DNA of 64,000 nt from Rosistilla ulvae (GCF_007741475.1 NZ_CP036261.1:5147798-5211797); one strand, 5' to 3'; counted from the stretch's first letter, positions 43,168 to 52,760 are shown. A program made the numbers and translations. Notes: generated from the letters alone by a model not told the origin.

Positions 43168-44289
43168 ATGATTCTCACGAATTCAACGGGCTTGGCAGGC
43201 GTGGTCGCTGGCGAGACGGCGATCAGCACCGTGGGCAAGCAAGGCGTCGGTCTAACCTATCGCGGATACACCATCGAAGACCTGGCGGAACATTCGACGT
43301 TTGAAGAGGTGGCTTGGTTGCTGATGCACGGCGAACTGCCAACTCCGTCGCAACGCGATCAATTCCTCGCCAAACGGATCGCCCAGCAACGGATATCGGA
43401 CGAGATGATGTCGTTTTTGGAACAGTTGCCTGACACCTCGCATCCAATGGACGTGTTGCGATCGGGGACGTCGCTGCTAGGTTGTTGGGAACCAGAACAT
43501 TCGATCGATCAACAACAACGCATCGCCGCGCGGTTGCTGGCTGTCTTCCCATCGATGATCTGTTATTGGTACCGGTTCGTAAACGATCGGTTCCGGATCG
43601 AAATTGAATCGGAACAAACAACCGTGGCAGGGCACTTTCTGCAGCTATTGCACAGCGGTGCGCCATCGGAAGTCGATCGCCGGGCGTTGGATGTGGCGTT
43701 GATCCTGTACGCCGAACATGAATTCAACGCGTCGACCTTCGCCGCTCGCGTGACAGCTTCGACCGGATCGGACCTCTATTCGGCAATTTGCACAGGAATC
43801 GGCACGCTGCGTGGTCCGTTGCACGGGGGTGCCAACGAAGCGTCGATGAAGATGATCTCTAACTTTACCGATCCCGAACAAGCGGAGCAGGGAGTTCTAC
43901 GCAGGCTCGCCCGGCACGAGAAGATCATGGGATTTGGACACCGCGTTTACAAGTCGACCGATCCGAGGTCGGAGATCATGAAACGCTGGGCACTGACGCT
44001 GTGCAAACAGACGCGTCAATTGAAGACGTATGCGGTTGCCGAACGGATCGAAACGGTGATGCAACGCGAGAAGGGATTGTTCCCCAACCTCGACTTCTAC
44101 AGCGCGGTGGCATTCCATTGTTTGGGAATCCCCACCGCGCTGTTCACTCCGTTGTTCGTGATGGCTCGAACCGCGGGCTGGTCTGCTCATGTCTTTGAAC
44201 AACGATCCAACAACCGCTTGATTCGCCCGACCGCAAACTACATCGGCCCCAGCCAACGACCGCTTGTGCGGCCGCATCAACGTACGTAA
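43168..44289 (+). CDS. prpC: 2-Methylcitrate synthase / citrate synthase-like
   Basis: 373 residues with GAGGA well spaced before the ATG. Short bacterial type I/PrpC-like citrate synthase: GLTYRGYTIEDLAEHSTFEEVAWLL at the start, catalytic His in LRGPLHGGANEAS and GFGHRVYKSTDPR, and substrate residues in FYSAVAFHCLGIP. Next to prpB it most likely condenses propionyl-CoA with oxaloacetate, closing the methylcitrate cycle whose dehydratase is part of the fusion protein. Confidence 0.92.
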   Translation: MILTNSTGLAGVVAGETAISTVGKQGVGLTYRGYTIEDLAEHSTFEEVAWLLMHGELPTPSQRDQFLAKRIAQQRISDEMMSFLEQLPDTSHPMDVLRSGTSLLGCWEPEHSIDQQQRIAARLLAVFPSMICYWYRFVNDRFRIEIESEQTTVAGHFLQLLHSGAPSEVDRRALDVALILYAEHEFNASTFAARVTASTGSDLYSAICTGIGTLRGPLHGGANEASMKMISNFTDPEQAEQGVLRRLARHEKIMGFGHRVYKSTDPRSEIMKRWALTLCKQTRQLKTYAVAERIETVMQREKGLFPNLDFYSAVAFHCLGIPTALFTPLFVMARTAGWSAHVFEQRSNNRLIRPTANYIGPSQRPLVRPHQRT

Positions 44290-44308
44290 GCCGACGTGAA
44301 CGGGACGC

Positions 44309-45283
44309 CTAAAAGACGAACTCAAGCGATCCGTTGAAGATATAGGCGCTGTCGGTCACCAATGTCGTCGGCGAGTTGCCGGGCCGTTGAGGGTGAACGA
44401 TCTGAGCCATATCGTCGAAGTACTTAAACCCAATCGACGGTCGAACCCACCAACCGGCAACGCAGACATCGGTCCGAACCGCCAGGTCGACAGTGGTCGT
44501 CGTTTGTTTCAACCCCGCACTGACCTGCGATTCAATGGCCAAGGCCCCCGTCCCAGCGTAAATCCTGCTGGTGCCGAAGTAATCGGCATCCATTTCGTAG
44601 ATGCCGTAACGGGCGTCGAAGTAGCAGATCTGACCAAAGATCGACTGTCGCAATGTGCCGCGAAATTCACCGCCAAGATAGTTCGTGTCGAGATCTTCGA
44701 TATATTGCCCACGAGAGCCAACATCGATCCGGGCGTCGGTTTGAAAGTCTTGATCGAACGACATCCAACTGAATCCGCAACCGATCGTAATGTCGCCCAA
44801 ACCGATCCAATCAAGGCTAAAGCGATCGCGTAGACCAACATATTTATGCAGATGAAAAACATCGCTGGCGACGTTGACCGCCATCGAGTTAGATGAACCG
44901 GCAACGATGAAACCGAGGCCATCTAAGGTAGGGAGCCCGTAGTTTTCGCCCGGCGCGGCGTCCGAGAATGTCTGACTCGAACCAATCGATCCGGCTCCCG
45001 CAATCTGCAAGTCGGATTCGAACATCGTTCGCGTTTCGCCGAAGCGATAAAAGCCGCCGAGGGTCAACTGGGCTCCAACACCGGTCTGGTCATCGACAAA
45101 GACGTCGTTGACTGGCGTGGCGGAGTTTTTAAAAACTGCTTTGTATTCGGGCAGAACAGGAACCCAAGCACCTGTTGAAAGGAACCACTGAGCTTCAGCT
45201 TTGGCTTCTCGATTCGTCGAGGCGCTGGCCAATGCGATCGTTAAGGAAAATACCCAACATGTGTAGGAATGCCATCTACGCAC
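44309..45283 (-). CDS. Outer-membrane beta-barrel protein, copy A
   Basis: 324 residues from a GTG at 45283, chosen because the tandem paralogue starts at an equivalent GTG after the same GAGGTC site and then has equal length. A signal peptide ends near AEAQ. The mature part is amphipathic beta-strands (STGAWVPVLPEYKA, AQLTLGGFYRFGETRTMFESDLQ, GCGFSWMSFDQDFQTDARI), ending with an aromatic residue (SLEFVF), as outer-membrane barrels do. Family name uncertain. Confidence 0.8.
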   Translation of the reverse strand: MRRWHSYTCWVFSLTIALASASTNREAKAEAQWFLSTGAWVPVLPEYKAVFKNSATPVNDVFVDDQTGVGAQLTLGGFYRFGETRTMFESDLQIAGAGSIGSSQTFSDAAPGENYGLPTLDGLGFIVAGSSNSMAVNVASDVFHLHKYVGLRDRFSLDWIGLGDITIGCGFSWMSFDQDFQTDARIDVGSRGQYIEDLDTNYLGGEFRGTLRQSIFGQICYFDARYGIYEMDADYFGTSRIYAGTGALAIESQVSAGLKQTTTTVDLAVRTDVCVAGWWVRPSIGFKYFDDMAQIVHPQRPGNSPTTLVTDSAYIFNGSLEFVF

Positions 45284-45724
45284 AGGTAAGACCTCGCGGG
45301 TTGGAGAAACAGATTTGTGTACGTTTCTGTTTCGGGCCGCATGAGACCACCTGGCTATCGATACCCCCCCACAGTCATAGAGAACAGGCGACCGATGTCC
45401 GCTTGGTTGCTCCAGCCAAACCTGCCCGGCTTGGCAAAGATTTCGGGTCGCATCGATTTTGAAGCTTGGCAAGCCTTGCAGCTGCGAAGCACGTCCAAAT
45501 GAACTATTCGGTTAAACCGCGAACCGCTCGGGACGTGCTGGCATAGAAAGCGCGGGGCGACGCCCAAGCGGTTAAACGAAAAAGTCGACTTAATGGTTGT
45601 ATGGCGACAAATCCGCGGGCACGTCCAATGGAGCTTGCCATTGGAAAGAAAAGTCGTCGCCCGGGGATGGGCCACGCGCGTCGAGATACGTTCAACGCAC
45701 GTGAGCCCTGCATTGCGGAGAGTT
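45284..45724. other. Intergenic region between the barrel paralogues
   Basis: 441 bases with no supported gene. The upstream part resembles the sequence upstream of copy B (shared CTCCAGCCAAACC and GGCTTGGCAAAG), so the duplication included regulatory DNA. It also holds a divergent copy of the GTTTAACC palindromic family (45509-45578). Confidence 0.6.
45509..45578. repeat. Divergent member of the GTTTAACC palindromic repeat family
   Basis: It is bounded by CGGTTAAACC and GCGGTTAAACG and contains GCGGGGCGACGCCC. Its reverse complement resembles the left part of the 154-base units at 49197-49619 (CGTTTAACCGCG-GGGCAACGCCCCGCGCG), so the element occurs in both orientations. Confidence 0.55.
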
Positions 45725-46699
45725 CTAGAAGGAGAACTCGATCGATCCGTTGAAGACATAGGCGCTGTCGGTCGTCAGCGTCGTGGGCCCACCAAGAAAC
45801 TCGAGCGGGTGGTTGATCTGGGCCATGTCGTCGAAGTACTTCACTCCAATCATTGGTCGAACCAACCAGCCGCCGATGCAGATATCGGTTCGCATCGCCA
45901 GTTCGGCCGTCGTCGTCGTCTGTTTCAGCCCCGTGCTCAGGTCCCCTTGCGCGGCCAACCCACCACCGTTGAAATGGAGCGTGCTGGTACCGAAGTACTC
46001 GGCGTCCATCTCATAGATACCGTAGCGGGCGTCGAAGTAGCAGATCTGGCCAAAGATCGACTGTCGCAGCGTGCCGCGAAACTCACCGCCGAGGTAGTTG
46101 GTGTCGAGATCTTCGATGGATTGTCCGCGGCGGCCGTCGCCAAACCGTGCATCGGTCTGGAAATCTTGATCGAACAACATCCAACTGAAACCACAACCGA
46201 TTGTGATGTCGCCCAGGCCGATCCAATCGAGACTGAAGCGGTCGCGCAAACCTACGTATTTGTGCAGATGAAAGACATCGCTGTCCACATCCATCGTCAA
46301 CGATTCGCCGCCGACTGTCGCCATTCGCCCTTTCCCGTCGAGAGTCACGAATCCGTAGCTGGCAGTCGGATCGTTGTCGGTGAACGTTCCGCTCGACCCC
46401 ATCGATCCGATTCCGGCAATCTGCAGGTCGGATTCAAACAGCGTTCGCGTGGGGGCAAAGTGGTAGAATCCACCAAGGGTCAATTGGGCTCCGACATCGG
46501 TCTGATCGTCGGAGAACAGATCGGTACTCGATCCGCCGTCCGAAATCGAACCGGCTTTATATTCGGGTAAAACAGGCACCCAAGCACCTGCCGAAAGGAA
46601 CAAATCTGCCTGCGCACTAGCTTCTCGATCGATCGCAGCGGTTGCCAAAGCGATCGCCAATGAGAATGCCAAACGCGCGGAGGAGTGCTTTTTATGCAC
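45725..46699 (-). CDS. Outer-membrane beta-barrel protein, copy B
   Basis: 324 residues from a GTG at 46699 (MHKKHSSARLAFSL), preceded by GGAGGTCCT. It is strongly similar to copy A along its whole length (LSAGAWVPVLPEYKAG; VFHLHKYVGLRDRFSLDWIGLGD is shared in both) and ends SIEFSF. The two arose by tandem duplication. Differences cluster in likely loops, for example SGTFTDNDPTASYG versus SQTFSDAAPGENYG, as expected of surface-exposed regions. Confidence 0.82.
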   Translation of the reverse strand: MHKKHSSARLAFSLAIALATAAIDREASAQADLFLSAGAWVPVLPEYKAGSISDGGSSTDLFSDDQTDVGAQLTLGGFYHFAPTRTLFESDLQIAGIGSMGSSGTFTDNDPTASYGFVTLDGKGRMATVGGESLTMDVDSDVFHLHKYVGLRDRFSLDWIGLGDITIGCGFSWMLFDQDFQTDARFGDGRRGQSIEDLDTNYLGGEFRGTLRQSIFGQICYFDARYGIYEMDAEYFGTSTLHFNGGGLAAQGDLSTGLKQTTTTAELAMRTDICIGGWLVRPMIGVKYFDDMAQINHPLEFLGGPTTLTTDSAYVFNGSIEFSF

Positions 46700-47006
46700 G
46701 GGGAGGACCTCCTAGTTTAGGAAATAGAGTCGTGTAAGAAGTTCTTTCGACCCCGGCTTCAACGCGACGCTAGCATTTCCAAACGGAGGCCGTGGAGATT
46801 CTCGAACCGCGGGCCGCTTGAACGCTCCAGCCAAACCTAAGCGGCTTGGCAAAGCAGACACGTTGGATTGATTCTGCCAGCGGCAATGTCTAGGCTGAGC
46901 AGCCGATGCGACTGGAATCTCAATGATCTTGGTTCTAGGCTTAACCTAATGTCATTTGTTCCCAAACCGTTCGCGCCGCTGTCGCGGACTTTGCTGGAGA
47001 TATCCG
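46700..47006. other. Intergenic region between barrel copy B and the peptidase
   Basis: 307 bases. The left part shares blocks with the region upstream of copy A. The right end carries the GGAG ribosome binding site of the peptidase gene. No further gene is supported. Confidence 0.5.
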
Positions 47007-49148
47007 ATGCGTGGTTTTCATAAATTTCAACGCCCGCTCTTGATCGCCGCCGCTTGCGTCGCCGCGATCCAGAGCGTCAATGCAGTAGACAACGGAGTCG
47101 AACAACCGATGAGTGCAATGCTGGAACCATGGACTGGCCCCTTTGGCGGCGTCCCCCCTTGGAACTTGGTCCGCCAAGAAGAGTTTGTCGCCGCCTTCGA
47201 TCAAGCGATCGCCCAGGCGCAACAAGAGATCGATACAATCGCTAACAATCCCGAACCGCCAACCTTCGAGAATACGATCGTCGCTTTGGAGCAGGCCGGT
47301 CGCACGTTGGAACGGCTCGATACGCTCTTCAGCGTCCACTCGTCGAATCTGAATCTCGGTCCGGTCCCCGATATCGAACGGGCGGTCTCGCCCAAGCTGG
47401 CCGAACATGCGGACAAGGTCACGCAAAACGAGAATTTGTTCGCGAGGATCGAAGCCGTTTTCCAAAGCGATGAGAAATCGAAACTGACGCTCGCCCAACA
47501 ACGTCTGCTGGACGACCGCTACCGAAACTTTGTTCGCAAAGGGGCGAAACTGGAACCCGAAGCGAAGAAGAAGCTGTCGCAGATCAACATGCGGCTGGCC
47601 AGCCTGTTCACCGACTTCAGCCAAAACGTGTTGCACGATGAACAGAGCTACGTCACCTGGATCGACGACGAAGCGCGATTAGCCGGGCTTCCCGATTCCG
47701 TCGTCGCCGCGATGGCGTCGGCCGCTGAAGAGCGCGGCAAGCCGGGGCAATGGGCCGTCACCAACACGCGTTCGTCGATGGATCCGGTTTTGACCTACGC
47801 CGACGACCGTCCGCTGCGTGAAGAGGTGTGGCGCACCTATTACAACCGTGGCGACAACGGCGACGCACACGACAACAACACGCTGATCGCGGAGATTCTG
47901 AAGCTGCGTCGGACGCGAGCGAACATGCTGGGCTATCCGACGCATGCCCACTGGCGGCTGGAAGGCACAATGGCCAAGACGCCGCAAGCGACGATGGATC
48001 TGATGATGCAGGTCTGGCCAAAGGCGGTCGCGCGGGTTCAAGAAGAAGTTGCCGACATGCAGCAGATCGCTGACCAATCGGGAGCGAAGATCAAGATCGA
48101 GCCATGGGATTATCGCTATTACGCCGAGAAGGTGCGAAAGGCGAAATACGATCTCGATTTCAACGAAGTCAAACCGTACCTGCAACTGGAGAAACTGCGG
48201 GAAGGGATGATGTGGGCCGCGGGCGAACTGTTTGGCCTGCAGTTCAAAGAGACAACCGATCTGCCCGTCTTCCATCCCGATGTCCGCGTCTGGGAAGTGA
48301 GCGATGCCGATGGCAACCATGTCGGTCTTTGGTACTTCGACCCGTACGCTCGCGAAGGCAAGCGGAGCGGAGCGTGGATGAGTGCCTATCGTGCTCAAGA
48401 GAATATCGACAAACCGATCACGACGATCGTTTCGAACAACTCCAACTTTGTCAAAGGTGCTCCCGGCGAACCGGTTCTGATTTCGTGGGACGATGCGGTG
48501 ACGCTGTTCCACGAATTTGGACACGCACTACACGGGCTGTGCAGCAACGTCCAATACCCTTCGCAATCGGGAACCTCCGTCGCCCGCGACTACGTCGAAT
48601 TCCCAAGCCAATTGTTGGAACACTGGTTGGACACGCCCGAGGTGCTCAGCCGTTACTGCGTTCATTACGAGACCGGCCAGCCGATGCCTCAGGAACTGGC
48701 CGACAAGATCGCCAACGCGGCGACATTCAACCAAGGCTTTGGAACCGTTGAATACCTTGCCAGCGCGTTGATCGATATGAAGCTACACACGTCGGATCGC
48801 GACGAGATCGATCCCGATGCGTTCGAGCGCGAAACGCTGAAGGAGATCGGAATGCCGGAGGAGTTGCCGATGCGACACCGCACGCCGCACTTCCAGCATA
48901 TCTTTGCCAGCGACAGCTATTCGGCCGGCTATTACAGCTATCTGTGGAGCGACGCGTTGACGGCGGATGCGGCGGAGGTGTTCGACGAAGCGGGCAGCTA
49001 TTATGACCCTGCGACAGCGAAACGGTTGTACGATTCGGTGCTAAGCGTCGGCGACACGATCGATCCGGCCGACGGATTCCGTGCGTTCCGCGGACGCGAT
49101 GTCGACACCAGCGCCCTGCTCCGCAAACGCGGCTTCCCGACGAAGTAG
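47007..49148 (+). CDS. Exported M3-family peptidyl-dipeptidase (Dcp-type)
   Basis: 713 residues from the ATG at 47007 with GGAG upstream and a signal peptide (LLIAAACVAAIQSVNA). The M3 metallopeptidase motif is TLFHEFGHALHGL, and the following SGTSVARDYVEFPSQLLEHW matches Dcp more than oligopeptidase A. The C-terminal RTPHFQHIFASDSYSAGYYSYLWSDAL contains the substrate-binding Tyr/His region. It removes C-terminal dipeptides from peptides; export places it in the periplasm. Confidence 0.93.
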   Translation: MRGFHKFQRPLLIAAACVAAIQSVNAVDNGVEQPMSAMLEPWTGPFGGVPPWNLVRQEEFVAAFDQAIAQAQQEIDTIANNPEPPTFENTIVALEQAGRTLERLDTLFSVHSSNLNLGPVPDIERAVSPKLAEHADKVTQNENLFARIEAVFQSDEKSKLTLAQQRLLDDRYRNFVRKGAKLEPEAKKKLSQINMRLASLFTDFSQNVLHDEQSYVTWIDDEARLAGLPDSVVAAMASAAEERGKPGQWAVTNTRSSMDPVLTYADDRPLREEVWRTYYNRGDNGDAHDNNTLIAEILKLRRTRANMLGYPTHAHWRLEGTMAKTPQATMDLMMQVWPKAVARVQEEVADMQQIADQSGAKIKIEPWDYRYYAEKVRKAKYDLDFNEVKPYLQLEKLREGMMWAAGELFGLQFKETTDLPVFHPDVRVWEVSDADGNHVGLWYFDPYAREGKRSGAWMSAYRAQENIDKPITTIVSNNSNFVKGAPGEPVLISWDDAVTLFHEFGHALHGLCSNVQYPSQSGTSVARDYVEFPSQLLEHWLDTPEVLSRYCVHYETGQPMPQELADKIANAATFNQGFGTVEYLASALIDMKLHTSDRDEIDPDAFERETLKEIGMPEELPMRHRTPHFQHIFASDSYSAGYYSYLWSDALTADAAEVFDEAGSYYDPATAKRLYDSVLSVGDTIDPADGFRAFRGRDVDTSALLRKRGFPTK

Positions 49149-49196
49149 TCGCGGAGGCTCCAAGTCGCCATGTTCGATCGTCTCGCTGGACGATCT

Positions 49197-49350
49197 CGTT
49201 TAACCGCGTGGGCAACGCCCCGCGCGTTCCCACTGCGGCACAAACGAACAGGCACGCGCCCAACCACCTCGCTACGGAGCGCGGCCCGATGGGCACGCGG
49301 TTAAACGACTGAGCCAACCGACCTCATTGTGCGCTCGCTCCAGCCCCTCT
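49197..49350. repeat. 154-bp tandem repeat, unit 1
   Basis: Begins CGTTTAACCGCG and contains, about 105-119 bases on, the reverse complement CGCGGTTAAACG, so each unit has an inverted-repeat-bounded core of about 115 bases plus a 40-base tail ending in CAGCCCCTCT. Confidence 0.9.
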
Positions 49351-49504
49351 CGTTTAACCGCGCGGGCAACGCCCCGCGCGTCCTCACTGCGGCACAAACG
49401 AACAGGCACGCGCCGAACCACCTCGCTACGGAGCGCGGCCCGATGGGCACGCGGTTAAACGACTGAGCCAACCGACCTCATTGTGCGCTCGCTCCAGCCC
49501 CTCT
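49351..49504. repeat. 154-bp tandem repeat, unit 2
   Basis: Nearly identical to unit 1, with a few substitutions (GCGCGGGC for GCGTGGGC, GCGTCCTCAC for GCGTTCCCAC, CGCGCCGAAC for CGCGCCCAAC). The exact 154-base period shows tandem duplication rather than independent insertions. Confidence 0.9.
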
Positions 49505-49619
49505 CGTTTAACCGCGCGGGCAACGCCCCGCGCGTTCCCACTGCGGCACAAACGAACAGGCACGCGCCCAACCACCTCGCTACGGAGCGCGGCCCGATGG
49601 GCACGCGGTTAAACGACTG
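49505..49619. repeat. 154-bp tandem repeat, unit 3 (core only)
   Basis: Contains the inverted-repeat-bounded core (CGTTTAACCGCG to CGCGGTTAAACG) but lacks the 40-base tail. The array ends here. This suggests that the core is the original element and the tail was flanking DNA caught up in the duplication. Confidence 0.85.
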
Positions 49620-49855
49620 GGGCAACGCCGCTCGGGGCTTGCGAGATGATTGATCCCATCTCTCTGATCCGACCTGGATCCAGGCAAATTCAGTTCTCCG
49701 AGGTGTTCCCAGCGGAATACTCCGAACCGGGCGTCGTGCCTGAGGCGACAAATGCCGCGAAAAGAGTGGCTGCAATTTTGCTTTCGCAATCGCGTATCCT
49801 ACGTTTGAATCGCACAGGACTCCCCTCTCGATTCGAATTTAGGCTACAAACGACG

Positions 49856-50743
49856 ATGACAACTGCGACCGCAACGACCAAGTTAAGCGAAGTTTTAACC
49901 GCCGCTCAACTGCCGGCGTTGCCGCAAAGTGCCATTACGTTGTTGCAGCTTTCGCAAGATCCCAACAACGGTCCCGCCGAATTCGCCCGCCCGATCGAAG
50001 CCGATCCCGGGCTGCTGGGGCAGGTTCTGAAGTTCGTCAACTCCGCCTACTTCGGCTTCTCCCGCGAGATCGCCAGCGTCCAACAAGCACTGACGCTTGT
50101 CGGTGTCCGCGCGATCACGAACTTTGCGCTCTGGAGTGCTGTCTTCAGTTTGGTGCCGAATCCAAAGTTTGGTGCTTTCGATCTGAAGGGGCTTTGGCAA
50201 GATTCGCTGCGTCGCGGGCTGTTTGCACGCCTGTTGGGCCGCCAATTGAAACTGCGTGAAGCGGAAGATCTGTTTGCCGGAGCGTTGCTGCAAGACATGG
50301 CGATCCCGTTGCTGTTGAAGGAATTGCCCGAACAATACGCTCCGCTGCTGGAGCGTCGCATAAACGAAAACGCTCGCCTCAGCAGCCTCGAAAAAGAATG
50401 CTTCGGCTGGGATCATGCCGAAGCCGCCGGCCTACTGGCTCGCAAGTGGAACCTGCCCGAAGAATTTGCCGGGCTGATGGAAAACCACACTCAACTGGAT
50501 CATCTGCTCGCTGGCGGGGAATCGCTTCGCGGCCGTGCGTGCGTCGCCCTGGCCTCTTTGCTGCCCAGCTGCAACGACGCTCAATGGAGTGAAAAGGACC
50601 TCTTCGTCGCTGGCTATCAACAGCTGGTTGGATCGACAAAGGACCTCAAATCGCTGTTGCAAGACGTCGATGAAAGCGCCGAAAAATTCGCTCCGCTCCT
50701 AAAGCTGCCCGTGCCACAGATCGGACTGGCCGAACTTGTCTAG
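49856..50743 (+). CDS. HDOD-domain protein
   Basis: 295 residues from the ATG at 49856 (MTTATATTKLSEVL); the longer upstream frame runs back into repeat DNA. An HDOD domain fills most of it: LPALPQSAITLLQLSQDP, EADPGLLGQVLKFVNSAYFG, SVQQALTLVGVRAITNFAL, LFAGALLQDMAIPLLLKEL and FGWDHAEAAGLLARKWNLPE. HDOD proteins lack the metal-binding residues of HD phosphohydrolases and act as signalling adaptors. No partner domain is fused or adjacent. Confidence 0.9.
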   Translation: MTTATATTKLSEVLTAAQLPALPQSAITLLQLSQDPNNGPAEFARPIEADPGLLGQVLKFVNSAYFGFSREIASVQQALTLVGVRAITNFALWSAVFSLVPNPKFGAFDLKGLWQDSLRRGLFARLLGRQLKLREAEDLFAGALLQDMAIPLLLKELPEQYAPLLERRINENARLSSLEKECFGWDHAEAAGLLARKWNLPEEFAGLMENHTQLDHLLAGGESLRGRACVALASLLPSCNDAQWSEKDLFVAGYQQLVGSTKDLKSLLQDVDESAEKFAPLLKLPVPQIGLAELV

Positions 50744-50768
50744 TTCCGCCCGCTCGGAAAGCGATGGC

Positions 50769-52760
50769 TTAAGCACCTAGAAAATAGCGACTCGCTTGAT
50801 AGGTGATTAACGCGCCGACGTAGGCGACCAGCGTCATATAGACAAGCTGGAACGCGGGCCACTTCCAACCCTTCAGCTCGCGTTTCACGACGACCAACGT
50901 CGGGAAGCACTGCATCGCAAAGATGTAGAAGATCAGCAAGCTCAGGCAGGTCGGCGTCGTAAAGACCAGGCTGCCACCGGAGTCACGAGCCTGTCGCAGC
51001 GACCCGAGCAAGCCCTCCTCCTCGTCTCCCGCACCGTACAAAACGGCCAAGGTCGAGACCATCACTTCGCGGGCGGCAAACGAATTGATAACTCCCACGC
51101 TCAATCGCCAATCGTAGCCCAGAGGCGCAAAGACCGGCTGAATGAATTTGCCCATTCGGCCCGCGATCGAATATTCGCTCTGCGCCTGAGCCAACATCGT
51201 GTCGTAGGCCTCGGTATCGCCGCTCGCCTCGACTTGGCTCAGCTGATCCTGCATGCTGGTCGGCAGCATTTCAGGAGTCGCTTTGGGATAGGTGGCCAAC
51301 ACCCACAGCACCAACGAAAAGACCAGGATCGTCGTTCCCGCCTTGCGAACAAACAGACGCGATTGATCCAGGCTGGTCGTCAAAGCATTCCGCAGCGACG
51401 GCAGGCGATAGGGAGGCAGTTCGATCACCAACGGTTTCGTTTTGCCCGGCAAAATCGTGCGTCGGAAGACGAAACTGATCGCCAACGCACCGATGATGGC
51501 GATCGCATACGCCGCTGCAAATGTCAGCCCCGCCAGCATGGCATTGTCGGGAAACATAAGCGCCACGACCATCGCAAAGACGGGTAACCGCGCCGAACAG
51601 GTCATCAGCGGAATGATCAGGATCGTGTTCAAACGGTCGCGGCGATCGTCGATCACGCGGCTGGACATGATCGCCGGGATCGCACACGCATGCGCGGCCA
51701 GGAAGGGAACAAACGCTTTGCCCGGCAGACCGACACGGTGCATCAAGCGATCCATCACAAACGCCGCTCGCGCCAGGTAACCCGAATCTTCCAACAGCGT
51801 GATCATAAAGAACAGGATGAAGATCTGCGGCAGGAAGACCAACATGCCTCCCACACCACCGATCAATCCCTCGGTGATCAGGTCGCGGAAATCGCCTTCG
51901 GGCAGAAACCCGCCGACCAGTTCCGACGTGTAGGCGAACATGCCGTCCAACCAATCCATCGGGAAAGAGGCTAACCAGAAGATCAACATGAACACGACGG
52001 CCATCAACGTGGCAAAGCAGGCCAAGCCCACCCAGCGATGCGTGACGATCCGGTCGATCTTTTCATTTGTATAGGTCCGCCCCGTCTGTTCCCCTTGCAC
52101 GCTGCGGCGCGTCAGGTCGGTTGCCCAGCGGAAGCGACTCGAATATTGGCATCCGCTGCATCCAGCGCACGCAGCCGAACTGCCGCACGTGCCGGTGACC
52201 GGCTGTTTCACCAACGCGGTCAACTTGTTTAAAAGTTCGTCCAGGTTGCGACCATGCCGGGCCGCGATCGGGACGACTTCGCATCCCAGTTCTTCGCTCA
52301 ATTGGTCGACGCTGATCTCCAGCCCATTGGCTTCGGCTTCGTCGATCATATTGAGCGCGACGATCGTCGGTCGTCCCAATTCGAGAATCTGACTACCGAA
52401 GACGAGGTTGCGAGTCAGCTGCGTCGCATCCAAAACCAACACAATCACATCGGGGATCGCTTTGTCCCCCAATTTCCCCATCAACGCGTCGCGCGTCACC
52501 TCTTCTTCGGGACTGATCCCTTCGAGACTGTAAGCCCCGGGCAGATCGACCAATTGGTGAACTTGGCCATCCAGCACGATCGTCGCTTGACGATGATCGA
52601 CCGTCGTGCCAGGGAAGTTGGCTGTCTTGGCGCGCAGGCCCGTCAGCGCATTAAAAAGCGTGGTCTTCCCCGCGTTGGGGTTTCCGACCAATGCGATCGA
52701 CATGGCCGCTTGGGATGTCTGGCCCAAGACGGGCAACGGAATCGAAGTCGCTTCAGACAC
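50769..52760 (-). CDS. feoB: Ferrous iron transporter B
   Basis: About 663 residues from a GTG at 52760; TTG 52772 or ATG 52703 are alternatives. The N-terminal G domain has G1 GNPNAGKTT, G3 DLPGAYSLEG and G4 NMIDEAEA. Then come the GDI-like helical linker with a CGSSAACAGCSGCQ cluster and eight or so membrane helices with two gate motifs (LEDSGYLARAAFVMDRLMHRVGLPGKAFVP and FAAREVMVSTLAVLYG). It imports Fe(II). FeoA lies just upstream. The CxxC-rich loop may be redox- or metal-sensitive. Confidence 0.95.
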   Translation of the reverse strand: MSEATSIPLPVLGQTSQAAMSIALVGNPNAGKTTLFNALTGLRAKTANFPGTTVDHRQATIVLDGQVHQLVDLPGAYSLEGISPEEEVTRDALMGKLGDKAIPDVIVLVLDATQLTRNLVFGSQILELGRPTIVALNMIDEAEANGLEISVDQLSEELGCEVVPIAARHGRNLDELLNKLTALVKQPVTGTCGSSAACAGCSGCQYSSRFRWATDLTRRSVQGEQTGRTYTNEKIDRIVTHRWVGLACFATLMAVVFMLIFWLASFPMDWLDGMFAYTSELVGGFLPEGDFRDLITEGLIGGVGGMLVFLPQIFILFFMITLLEDSGYLARAAFVMDRLMHRVGLPGKAFVPFLAAHACAIPAIMSSRVIDDRRDRLNTILIIPLMTCSARLPVFAMVVALMFPDNAMLAGLTFAAAYAIAIIGALAISFVFRRTILPGKTKPLVIELPPYRLPSLRNALTTSLDQSRLFVRKAGTTILVFSLVLWVLATYPKATPEMLPTSMQDQLSQVEASGDTEAYDTMLAQAQSEYSIAGRMGKFIQPVFAPLGYDWRLSVGVINSFAAREVMVSTLAVLYGAGDEEEGLLGSLRQARDSGGSLVFTTPTCLSLLIFYIFAMQCFPTLVVVKRELKGWKWPAFQLVYMTLVAYVGALITYQASRYFLGA

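Larger units (their letters stand above)
49149..49855. other. Repeat-rich intergenic region
   Basis: 707 bases with no supported gene. The first two thirds are the 154-base tandem repeats given separately; a degenerate start of a further unit (GGGCAACGCCGCTCGGGGC) follows. The last 200 bases are unique sequence containing the upstream region of the HDOD gene. Confidence 0.6.

Noticed and set aside
49197-49619. CRISPR array
   Set aside because: The units are 154 bases with no unique spacers, and there are no cas genes.
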